64,000 nucleotides of DNA from Gammaproteobacteria bacterium (GTDB lineage Bacteria; Pseudomonadota; Gammaproteobacteria; GCA-001735895), in contig JAAEMR010000105.1 in NCBI GenBank assembly GCA_024225395.1, positions 1-64,000 on the forward strand, read 5' to 3'. The notes below the pieces were generated by a model. That model was not told where the DNA came from and did no database searches. It saw only the letters and a list, made by a program, of their open reading frames with translations. Shown here piece by piece: positions 36,034-43,038 of this stretch. Made by a program: the position numbers and the translations under genes. How positions within the stretch are numbered: the stretch's first letter is position 1; each line of letters opens with the position of its first letter.

Positions 36034-36162
36034 TTAACCAAATAAAACCCAGTATCCAAAAAGATAGCTAATTACCAGAATATTAATTGCTGCACCGGCA
36101 AAAACGAAATAATCAAAACCTGTCAGGTTCTGGTACCATTTATTTGTTACTACTGTTTTCAT
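36034..36162 (-). CDS. 42-residue single-pass membrane peptide
   Basis: ATG at 36162 to TAA at 36034, 42 residues. A short polar N-terminus (MKTVVTNKWYQNLTGFDYF) is followed by one helix (VFAGAAINILVISYLFGYWV). A weak GGTGA ribosome-site-like sequence precedes it. It is the same sort of one-helix protein as the two small plus-strand genes beside the CydA-like gene, and sits between the cupredoxin and USP-PCP_red genes. Coding is supported by the coherent hydrophobic helix and context; homologues were not checked. Confidence 0.6.
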   Translation of the reverse strand: MKTVVTNKWYQNLTGFDYFVFAGAAINILVISYLFGYWVLFG

Positions 36163-36170
36163 ATTTTTTA

Positions 36171-36296
36171 TTCACCACAGAGGACACGGAGGACATAGAA
36201 ATTATCAGGCTAGAGCTATTCTCAAGCTAGAGCTATTCTCAAGGAGCCTGTATCAACAGGTTTACCTCTGTGCTCTCTATGACCTCTGTGGTGCAA
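36171..36296. repeat. Inverted-repeat element B (CACAGAG-type) with internal 17-bp tandem repeat
   Basis: The left end (36171-36199) and right end (36264-36296) are inverted copies rich in CACAGAGGACA/ACCTCTGTGGTG. The interior holds two exact tandem copies of CTAGAGCTATTCTCAAG (36210-36226 and 36227-36243). It lies between the cupredoxin and the 42-residue peptide genes, and the long dyad could fold in mRNA. It is a relative of element A. Confidence 0.7.
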
Positions 36297-36301
36297 TGTC
36301 T

Positions 36302-37042
36302 TTATTTTTTCTTAAACATGAAATCGACGGTTTGAGTATCTCCACCGGCTAAGGTTGCTTTACCTTTTTGAGTTCCCAGAGTTCCGTGGAAAGCCCTTAC
36401 TTTATATTTTCCGGCTGGAATATTGTCGATAGTATAGGTACCGTCTTCGGCAACTTTTGCGTAGTAAGGATTTTTAGCGACAAACACAAAACCATGCATG
36501 AAGTCATGAGCGTCACATTCGATCTTCATGCCTACACCACGCTTGAGTTTGATCTTTTTATTGATGGTGCCTTTATCAGGTTGACTGATGTTCATCACGG
36601 TCTTTTTTGCTCTACCGATAATTTCGTAACTGTGGATGTTATGTAATACAGGGTCATCGTTAATGATTTCAGCATTGCCTTCGTTGTGCATGATTTGCAT
36701 ATAAGGCATGAATTCACAGCCTTTCTGTAAAATTTTAGAGTCTTTATTTGTGTCGTCAAATGCCTTGCCCTGTTTTACTTTGTCCAGGTAAACCACAACC
36801 TCTGTCAGTGCGTCACCGTTAACTCTGACGTAATCAATTTCGCGGTTACCGACTCCGCATACATCATTATCTTTTGAAATCTTGAAGACCAGCGGAGAGG
36901 GGTCTTTACCGGTAAATGAAACCTTACCGGAGATACTTCCCCCATTGGCAACATCAACTGTTTTATATTTTGCAGCCATGATTGCCGGGCTAGCACTTAT
37001 GGCCAGAGTCAGGCCTGCAATTATTGATAGTTTTTTAAACAT
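36302..37042 (-). CDS. Exported cupredoxin-like protein with Cna-B/carboxypeptidase-regulatory-like domain
   Basis: 246 residues from the ATG at 37042, preceded by AAGGTGA; a GTG three codons earlier overlaps this ribosome site and is unlikely. The signal peptide ends near SPAIMAA. A beta-sandwich follows with a type-1 copper-like set: HNIHSY in mid-protein and C-D-A-H-D-F-M (C-x2-H-x2-M), the loop seen in cupredoxin-like 'methylamine utilisation' proteins. The C-terminal YTIDNIPAGKYKVRAFH block is the carboxypeptidase regulatory-like fold. A periplasmic electron carrier or copper donor is plausible. It lies 31 bp after the HEAT-repeat gene and should be cotranscribed. Confidence 0.8.
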   Translation of the reverse strand: MFKKLSIIAGLTLAISASPAIMAAKYKTVDVANGGSISGKVSFTGKDPSPLVFKISKDNDVCGVGNREIDYVRVNGDALTEVVVYLDKVKQGKAFDDTNKDSKILQKGCEFMPYMQIMHNEGNAEIINDDPVLHNIHSYEIIGRAKKTVMNISQPDKGTINKKIKLKRGVGMKIECDAHDFMHGFVFVAKNPYYAKVAEDGTYTIDNIPAGKYKVRAFHGTLGTQKGKATLAGGDTQTVDFMFKKK

Positions 37043-37073
37043 ATATTTCACCTTAGGATTTTCATTTATAGTT

Positions 37074-39458
37074 TTATGATACTTCCGCTAATGGAGCTGT
37101 ACGGTACATTTCTTCAAGCATTTCAATAGCAAATCGTCTTTCATAACTTGTGGGCAGGTCTGACAGTAATTCAACAAGCCTTGCTGTACCCTGAACAGGT
37201 TCTATCGCTTTCAATACGAGTGCCATATCACGAGTTCTTCCACCAGCATTTTTGAATGGACTTTGCACAATTTGTTCGATGGCTTTTGCCATTAACTCCT
37301 GTTGCTGATTAATTTCTTCCACCATCAGGCAGCGTTTCAGATTACTTACAGCGCTATAACGAACACCGGCTTCCTTGTCCTGCAGCATGTCGATTAATAA
37401 ATTCACCCAGTCAGTCAGGGTGATGGGCGTTTCGGGTATGTGGGCGTTTTTAAGCAGTTCGTCACCATTTAATTCAAGTTCGGTGATGGATTCAATAGCC
37501 TGGATACGCAAAGCAGCACGTCTATGTTCTAAAGCCGTCATTAAAATTGGGATGGCAGCACGATTATGAATGGCACCAAGGGCCTTGATACAAGCTAGTT
37601 TCAAGTCCCACTGTTCATTATGGAACTGGGTAATCAAACCGCCATAGGCGTATTCAATGCCACCGATCGTTGGGTTATTCCTGGCTATTTCGGAGATTGA
37701 GTCGGCAGCATAAGTACTGAGTTTTATATCTGCTGAATGTAACGCCGTTATCAAGCTATCAATCGTTTTCTTTGCTTTCTCTTCTGACAACTGTTCAGGC
37801 AGTTTAGCCAGTATTCTGGCAGCCAGATGTTGAACATCCTGGGCCACGGAAATTTCTTCATTTTTGTTTTTAAATAACCACTCACCTTTGGTGACGTTAT
37901 CCTGCACCAGGTTATGAAACTCTTCCATATCAGGGTCCTGTTCGGTTTCACTGTCGTGCTGATTATCCGCTTGTTGCAGTTTTTGCTCGACAACAAGGCT
38001 ATCCTGCATGATAGATTCCAGTGTGGACAAAACTTCTGCAGGCTGGGCTTCTTCGATGGGCTCTTCCTCGATCTCTTCGGTGATATTTTCAGCTTGCTTG
38101 GGCACTAATGATGCAACTTCAATTTCAAGTACCACGCGGCCATTGAGTGTTTCGTTGATGATATCCAGCGGTGTTTTTACCTGGGAAGAATCAAATTCTG
38201 CCTGATCGATATTTTTCTCAATAGTCATCAAAGCCTGCATGGTAATCAGCCTGATGGGTTGGTCATTATGGTTGATCAAACGTGTCATTATTCTGGAGAT
38301 ATTGACATTCCATCTGGATATCTGAGCCAGTGTATCGATACAGGTCCTAAGAATTTTATCAGCAAGTTTGGGTCTTGAAATGAGTTGAATTAAACGAGCT
38401 TCAGAGGCTTCCTTATCCGCCAACTTCAGCAATAAGGGTATGGCGGCCAGGATAACAATCTCATTTTTATCATTAAAGGCTGTGGAAATATGCTCCAGTA
38501 ACTGTTCATCGCTGAGGTTTACATTTTCTGCCTGTAGAGATTGTAAATAGGTTGCTCTGACTTCTGCATCCGGATCATTCAGTAAATGATCATTTGCTTT
38601 GTGTTTCGGATTTTTAGAATTAATACCGGCACTGAGTGTGTCATAAGCAGTGATGGCTGCCTGGCGTACTTTTTCAGAGCGATCCTTTTTTAATAATTCA
38701 ATGGCTGACAGGTACTTTGTTGCATTTCGACTCACTAATGCCTGTAATGCGTTTAAACGAACATCATCTGAGGAATCTGTAAAAGCGGAAGTTAACGCCT
38801 TCAGTGATTGTTTTGTGGATGAAAAAGATAACGCATGTGCAGATCTTCTACGGGTAAGAGCAGATGCATCTTTCAACAGTCCAATCACGCGTTCTTCACC
38901 TTCATTGCCGATGGATACCAGGGCATCAAGAATGACATGTTCAATGTCGAGAACATCTTCACTATCCAGTAAATTCATTAATACCTGTGTCGCTGGTTGG
39001 GCTTTCATTTTTCCCAGTGCAACGATTGCCTCCTTCTGCATGTCCCACCAGTCATCCCAGTCTTCATTACTATCAATGATCATATTTTGCGGATGATGTT
39101 CAGCTATTTCCAGTAAGACTGGAATGCTGGATGGATTTTTAATATCACCCAGTGCTCTTACGATGGCTGTTTTTAATTCGCCGTCGGGGTCATTTTTTAA
39201 TGATTCGATCAATTGAGGTACAACCTTGGTAGCATTCAATTTTCCTAATGCTTCGGCGGCATCGATACAAACGTCGATATCTTCATCTCGAAGTTTTATG
39301 ACCAGATCATTAATGGCCTCAGTAGCACCTATAGTGCCTAATGCCCGACTGGCATTACATTTATCAACCTCATCACCACTATTCAATAAACCGCGCAGGC
39401 TATGCACAACGTTAGTTCTGGGCTCAGTTGAAGGTTTGTCTGTATTTGTTGATAGCAC
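37074..39458 (-). CDS. HEAT-repeat protein, large scaffold
   Basis: About 794 residues from the GTG at 39458. Upstream ATGs at 39509 and 39497 overlap the sigma-54-type promoter element and precede the inferred transcription start, so GTG with AAGG 8 bases before it is preferred. Many alpha-alpha repeats of HEAT/PBS-lyase type are visible (for example ASRALGTIGATEAINDLV, AAEALGKLNATKVVPQLI, IVRALGDIKNPSSIPVLL, IKALGAIHNRAAIPILM). An acidic linker (EEIEEEPIEEAQPAEV) separates N- and C-terminal arrays. There is no signal peptide. PBS-lyase HEAT domains attach bilins in phycobiliprotein systems, but here a binding scaffold is all that can be said. It is the first gene of the leftward unit. Confidence 0.82.
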   Translation of the reverse strand: MLSTNTDKPSTEPRTNVVHSLRGLLNSGDEVDKCNASRALGTIGATEAINDLVIKLRDEDIDVCIDAAEALGKLNATKVVPQLIESLKNDPDGELKTAIVRALGDIKNPSSIPVLLEIAEHHPQNMIIDSNEDWDDWWDMQKEAIVALGKMKAQPATQVLMNLLDSEDVLDIEHVILDALVSIGNEGEERVIGLLKDASALTRRRSAHALSFSSTKQSLKALTSAFTDSSDDVRLNALQALVSRNATKYLSAIELLKKDRSEKVRQAAITAYDTLSAGINSKNPKHKANDHLLNDPDAEVRATYLQSLQAENVNLSDEQLLEHISTAFNDKNEIVILAAIPLLLKLADKEASEARLIQLISRPKLADKILRTCIDTLAQISRWNVNISRIMTRLINHNDQPIRLITMQALMTIEKNIDQAEFDSSQVKTPLDIINETLNGRVVLEIEVASLVPKQAENITEEIEEEPIEEAQPAEVLSTLESIMQDSLVVEQKLQQADNQHDSETEQDPDMEEFHNLVQDNVTKGEWLFKNKNEEISVAQDVQHLAARILAKLPEQLSEEKAKKTIDSLITALHSADIKLSTYAADSISEIARNNPTIGGIEYAYGGLITQFHNEQWDLKLACIKALGAIHNRAAIPILMTALEHRRAALRIQAIESITELELNGDELLKNAHIPETPITLTDWVNLLIDMLQDKEAGVRYSAVSNLKRCLMVEEINQQQELMAKAIEQIVQSPFKNAGGRTRDMALVLKAIEPVQGTARLVELLSDLPTSYERRFAIEMLEEMYRTAPLAEVS

Positions 39459-39492
39459 AATGTAATACCTTATGTAGATTTCCAGCTTGTTA

Positions 39493-39509
39493 TGCATGAA
39501 TAGTGCCAA
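39493..39509 (-). promoter_or_regulatory. Sigma-54-type promoter of the HEAT-repeat gene (leftward)
   Basis: On the minus strand TTGGCACTATTCATGCA (39509-39493) gives TTGGCAC at -24, then GC at -12 with exactly 10 bases between GG and GC (consensus TGGCAC-N5-TTGC; one mismatch in the -12 half). The transcript would start near 39483, about 25 bases before the GTG start. Confidence 0.62.
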
Positions 39510-39576
39510 AAGGAATCTGTCTTTATCTAAGTTATTGATTAATTGCGGTTTAAACTTATTTTATCTGTTTGATATG

Positions 39577-39666
39577 GGAGCACTATCATGCTCCGATTGA
39601 ATGATTCGTTACATTCAATTTGAACAAAAAAAGCAGTTGAACGAATCGTTCAACTACCGAGAGTAG
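39577..39666. promoter_or_regulatory. Cluster of dyads, candidate enhancers for the divergent sigma-54 promoters
   Basis: Four inverted repeats lie in 90 bp: GGAGCA-n6-TGCTCC (39577-39594), TTGAATG-n8-CATTCAA (39597-39618), the 19-bp GTTGAACGAATCGTTCAAC (39636-39654, perfect except for its central base) and CTAC-n5-GTAG (39654-39666). The second and third share TTGAA...GA.TCGTT elements. NtrC-type activators bind such dyads 70-300 bp upstream. The cluster lies about 70-160 bp from the leftward -12 element and 200-280 bp from the rightward one. Confidence 0.5.
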
Positions 39667-39843
39667 CATGATTTGATCAGGCAAAATTAAAGTTTTGAAC
39701 ATTTCGTTAATTTTTTCAGGGCTTAGATTTTTGCTTTTTTATCTGAAGTTAAATACTGGCGGAATCATTTTATTTTTCTAAGTAATTGATTTAAAAAGCA
39801 AAGATTTTCAAGTTCTTTTTGAAAGAGTCAGTTGGTCCACAAT

Positions 39844-39860
39844 TTGGCAGGAAAATTGCA
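39844..39860 (+). promoter_or_regulatory. Sigma-54-type promoter of the small-protein/CydA-like cluster (rightward)
   Basis: TTGGCAGGAAAATTGCA: TTGGCAG at -24 and TTGCA at -12 with the required 10 bases between GG and GC. It matches TGGCAC-N5-TTGC at all but one base in the core. Expected start near 39871, about 23 bases before the ATG of the 53-residue gene, which has an AGGATAAG ribosome site. Confidence 0.68.
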
Positions 39861-39893
39861 TTTGGCTGTTTTAAAGTAATCATAGGATAAGTT

Positions 39894-40055
39894 ATGTCTG
39901 ATAAAGAGAACGAAGCACAACAAGATGCAATGGAATCAGCACACGATGAGTCAACCACCTGGGGACCGAAACTATTTTACGGCGTATTAATTGCCGTTTT
40001 AGTCTTTTTCTGGTGGATGGTTATTTATCCTCATGGCGTAGCGCCTACTCATTAA
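39894..40055 (+). CDS. 53-residue single-pass membrane protein
   Basis: ATG at 39894 to TAA at 40053-40055. An acidic, polar N-terminus (MSDKENEAQQDAMESAHDES) leads to one helix (LFYGVLIAVLVFFWWMVIY) and a short tail (PHGVAPTH). Ribosome site AGGATAAG is 4 bases upstream. It lies directly downstream of the sigma-54-type promoter. It resembles, in size and topology, small accessory subunits of terminal oxidases (CydX/CcoQ-like), but no homology is claimed. Confidence 0.72.
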   Translation: MSDKENEAQQDAMESAHDESTTWGPKLFYGVLIAVLVFFWWMVIYPHGVAPTH

Positions 40056-40121
40056 ACTCGTCAGAAATACAGATTAACGACATTATTTCGCGTGAATGGG
40101 GAAACCTTAAGGTAACAAAAT

Positions 40122-40256
40122 ATGAATATGAAGAATCCACTGATTAACTGGGTACTTGCTATTGTGATAGTCGTAGCGATTTTTTACGGGCTTAACCACG
40201 GGGTGATGTCGATGCAGGGTTTGCCATTAAACATAGATTTAACGCCAGCTCAATAA
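40122..40256 (+). CDS. 44-residue single-pass membrane protein
   Basis: ATG at 40122 to TAA at 40254-40256, preceded by AAGGTAA. One helix (LINWVLAIVIVVAIFYGLNHG) and a short tail (VMSMQGLPLNIDLTPAQ). It lies between the 53-residue gene and the CydA-like gene, which follows 21 bp later. A likely accessory subunit of the cytochrome complex; no family recognised. Confidence 0.7.
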   Translation: MNMKNPLINWVLAIVIVVAIFYGLNHGVMSMQGLPLNIDLTPAQ

Positions 40257-40277
40257 GTGCTCACTGAAGGTATTATT

Positions 40278-42164
40278 ATGAATCCAGGTTTATCAATTAA
40301 TAACAATTTCAGGGTTGTTCTTAGTTTACTTTTTGCCTTGATGCTGGCGACAGTGTTTTCCCTGTCATTTTCGGACAGTGTTTATGCTGCAACTGGAACA
40401 TCCAGTATTGAGGACAGGATTCGCTCGGTGGATACCGGTGGCCTGACAGCTGAACAATTTCAGGTCGAACCGAAAGAAGTCGGCTTTCCTCCTTTTTCAG
40501 CACCAAAATTAAAAACTAAAGATTATCCCAAGATTATGGGTGTGAGCAGTCGTTCGATTGTCTGGGTAGTTGCCCAGATGCATCTGTTTTTTGCAGCCTT
40601 TGTTCTGGCCGTTCCATTGTTTGTGCTGGTTATCGAATGGATTGGGGTTAAGTCCGGCGATGAACGTTATGACGACATGGCGCATGAGTGTATGAAAATC
40701 AGTATGACTGCCTTTTCCATTACAGCTATTTTTGGTGGTTTACTGGCGTTTGCGTTATTCATTTTATATCCACAGTTTATGGGTTACATGATGAATGTGT
40801 TTAACACCCAGGTGCTGCTGTATGCGCTGTTATTTTTTGCAGAAAGCTTTTTTCTGTATCTCTATTACTACAGCTGGTATGCCTACCGTTGGGGTAATAA
40901 GAAATGGGTACACCTGACTTTAGGTCTTATGCTCAATGTGGTTGGAACGACTATCCTTTTACTGGCAAATGCCTGGGTCACTTTCATGATGGCACCTTCC
41001 GGTGTGGATGATACTGGAGCTGTTACCGGTGGAATCTGGGAAATCATCCGTGGCCCTTTATGGAACCCTATTAACTTACACCGCTTCATCGCCAACATTG
41101 CTTTTGGTGGAGCTGTTATTGGTGCTTATGCGGCCTATAAATTTCTGTCGGCTACCGACTTAAGAGCCAGGGCACATTACGACTGGATGGGTTACACCGC
41201 TAATTTTATCGCGATTCTGGCATTCTTACCGTTGCCGTTTGCAGGTTACTGGTTGATGGCTGAAATCTATGCCTATTCTCAGCAAATGGGCATTACCGCG
41301 ATGGGTGGAATTCTGGCCTGGCTGTTTATTGTTCAGGCCGTGTTGATTGGTACCATTTTACTGGCGGGTAATTATTATTTGTGGTCCGGTATGTCGCGGA
41401 CTCAAGGTTCATCACGATATACCTGGATGATTAAATATATTGCGATGGTGCTGGTGACCTGTTTCCTGATCTGGGTAACACCCCATACGTTAATTTTAAG
41501 TGCTTCAGAGATGAAGTTGCTGGGCGGTAGTCATCATCATTTACTTGGGCCTCTGGGCATCATGCCGGCCAAGAATATCGCAGTAAATCTGATGCTGATC
41601 TTTACCTTCCTGTCTTTTCAGTTATATAGACGATCGGATAAAGAGGTCACTGTTGGCTGGGCAGGCTTTGGTAATGCGTTGATGGTTAGTATTTATGTGG
41701 TCGCCATTGTTAACGTAATTTTTGCTGGAGTGTATTACGGCTATTTTACCAATACTGTTTATAAAGTAGGTTCCAGTGTGACTCAGGTGGTTTCAACGCT
41801 GGTGGTTATTGTTTCCGGTGTCATCATCGATACCTATATGTTTAAAGGTGCGAAAACATTGCCATCGGAATGGGGAAAAGTTTCTAACCGGGCACAATAT
41901 GCCTTGTTTGCATTACCCGTCGCATTTACCTGGTTGATGGCGTTGATGGGTTATGTTCGTTCATCGGTCAGAACCAACTGGCATGTGTACACGGTGATGA
42001 AAGATAACTCGCCGGATAATTATATTCCTGCCATTGGATTTGCCGGAAACATGATGACGATTGTGACTGTATTATTCCTGATCTGTGTGTTATTTATTTT
42101 CTGGGTAGCGTCTTTGAGTGAGACAAAACAGTCCAGACCCGCTTTTCTGACGGGAGATAAATAA
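40278..42164 (+). CDS. CydA-like (cytochrome bd subunit I-related) multi-helix haem protein
   Basis: 628 residues from the ATG at 40278 (AAGG upstream; a GTG at 40257 overlaps the previous stop). After a hydrophobic N-terminal segment there are about 12 to 14 helices. The CydA pattern is seen in H102 (VAQMHLFFAAF, like the first haem His), the ANAWVTFMMAPSG block (cf. NSWM in CydA) and H268 (NPINLHRFIANIAFGGA, like H186 of E. coli CydA). No cydB gene is present, and the classical Q-loop is not obvious. It is followed at once by two c-type cytochromes, so it may be a quinol:cytochrome c module rather than an oxidase. Confidence 0.78.
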   Translation: MNPGLSINNNFRVVLSLLFALMLATVFSLSFSDSVYAATGTSSIEDRIRSVDTGGLTAEQFQVEPKEVGFPPFSAPKLKTKDYPKIMGVSSRSIVWVVAQMHLFFAAFVLAVPLFVLVIEWIGVKSGDERYDDMAHECMKISMTAFSITAIFGGLLAFALFILYPQFMGYMMNVFNTQVLLYALLFFAESFFLYLYYYSWYAYRWGNKKWVHLTLGLMLNVVGTTILLLANAWVTFMMAPSGVDDTGAVTGGIWEIIRGPLWNPINLHRFIANIAFGGAVIGAYAAYKFLSATDLRARAHYDWMGYTANFIAILAFLPLPFAGYWLMAEIYAYSQQMGITAMGGILAWLFIVQAVLIGTILLAGNYYLWSGMSRTQGSSRYTWMIKYIAMVLVTCFLIWVTPHTLILSASEMKLLGGSHHHLLGPLGIMPAKNIAVNLMLIFTFLSFQLYRRSDKEVTVGWAGFGNALMVSIYVVAIVNVIFAGVYYGYFTNTVYKVGSSVTQVVSTLVVIVSGVIIDTYMFKGAKTLPSEWGKVSNRAQYALFALPVAFTWLMALMGYVRSSVRTNWHVYTVMKDNSPDNYIPAIGFAGNMMTIVTVLFLICVLFIFWVASLSETKQSRPAFLTGDK

Positions 42165-43036
42165 TGAATTTACCTGTCAGAAAGTTACGTAAAACTCAAT
42201 CCGGTACGGTTTTATTTAATATTTTACTATTCAGTTTTTCTTTAACTCTGGTGTTTACACTGGTAGCTAATTTATTACCCCAGGTGGAAGGCGAAGCACC
42301 GCTAGAAGTGGAAATTGATTTGAGCGCGATGACGATGGATAGTTTTGTTTCCCTGGGAGAAAACATCTTTTCCGGTAAAGGCACCTGCACACTGTGTCAT
42401 AACAACATGGGACGTGCACCGGATATTTTACAGCTCAGTATGGTGGAAACCGCGAAACAACGGTTGGCAGATGAACGTTATAAAGGTGTTGCCACAACAG
42501 TTGAAGATTATTTTCGTGAATCGATGGTAGACCCGAGTCTTTACGTGGTTGCAGGTTTTGGCCAGAAAGGTAGCAACGATACAGTTTCGCCCATGCCTGT
42601 TGCTAATAAAGCACCCATTTTATTAACAGATATTGAAATGGATGCAGTGATTGCATTTATGCAGGCTAAAGATGGAAATGATGTCACCGTTTCTCTACCG
42701 GAAGGATTACCTGAAACTGTGGCAGAAGAGCAGGGTGGAGCTACCGCCGTGGCAGCTGTACAGGGACCGGCTGAAACAGCAGAACAAGCGTTGGCTAAAT
42801 TTACCTGCACCGCCTGTCATGCTGTTGCGGGCAGTGAATCGATGGTAGGACCTGAGTTGAACACAGTCGGTAGTCGACTGGACAAAGATCAAATTCGCGA
42901 GAGTATTTTGAACCCTGAAGCTGTCATTACCGAGGGCTTTGATGGTGGCATGATGCCAGCCGATTTTGCAAAGAAAATGACCATCAGTGAGTTGGACATG
43001 GTGACTGAGTACTTACTCAAACAGGGAGGACAGTAA
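42164..43036 (+). CDS. Membrane-anchored dihaem cytochrome c
   Basis: 290 residues. A single N-terminal anchor helix (about 15-38) precedes two cytochrome c domains: CTLCH at C75 and CTACH at C215. The domains are joined by a Glu/Ala-rich linker. The second is class I-like (MMPADFAKKMTISELDMVTEYLL, with candidate Met ligands). The start overlaps the CydA-like stop by one base (TAATG), so translation is coupled. Confidence 0.85.
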   Translation: MNLPVRKLRKTQSGTVLFNILLFSFSLTLVFTLVANLLPQVEGEAPLEVEIDLSAMTMDSFVSLGENIFSGKGTCTLCHNNMGRAPDILQLSMVETAKQRLADERYKGVATTVEDYFRESMVDPSLYVVAGFGQKGSNDTVSPMPVANKAPILLTDIEMDAVIAFMQAKDGNDVTVSLPEGLPETVAEEQGGATAVAAVQGPAETAEQALAKFTCTACHAVAGSESMVGPELNTVGSRLDKDQIRESILNPEAVITEGFDGGMMPADFAKKMTISELDMVTEYLLKQGGQ

Positions 43037-43038
43037 TC

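Larger units (their letters stand above)
39510..39893. other. Divergent control region, 384 bp
   Basis: Carries the dyad cluster and the rightward sigma-54-type promoter; the leftward promoter lies at its edge. No coding sequence is supported. The rest (39667-39843) is AT-rich with no clear sigma-70 promoter. Confidence 0.6.

Noticed and set aside
36171-36296. CRISPR array or transposon
   Set aside because: Only two 17-bp tandem copies without spacers, and no transposase; better described as an inverted-repeat element.
37074-39509. HEAT-repeat gene starting at ATG 39509 or 39497
   Set aside because: Both codons fall inside the sigma-54-type promoter; GTG at 39458 lies downstream of the inferred transcription start with an AAGG site.
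40278-42164. Cytochrome bd oxidase subunit I as part of a functional CydAB
   Set aside because: No cydB in the window, and the gene is coupled to cytochromes c; oxidase activity is not supported.
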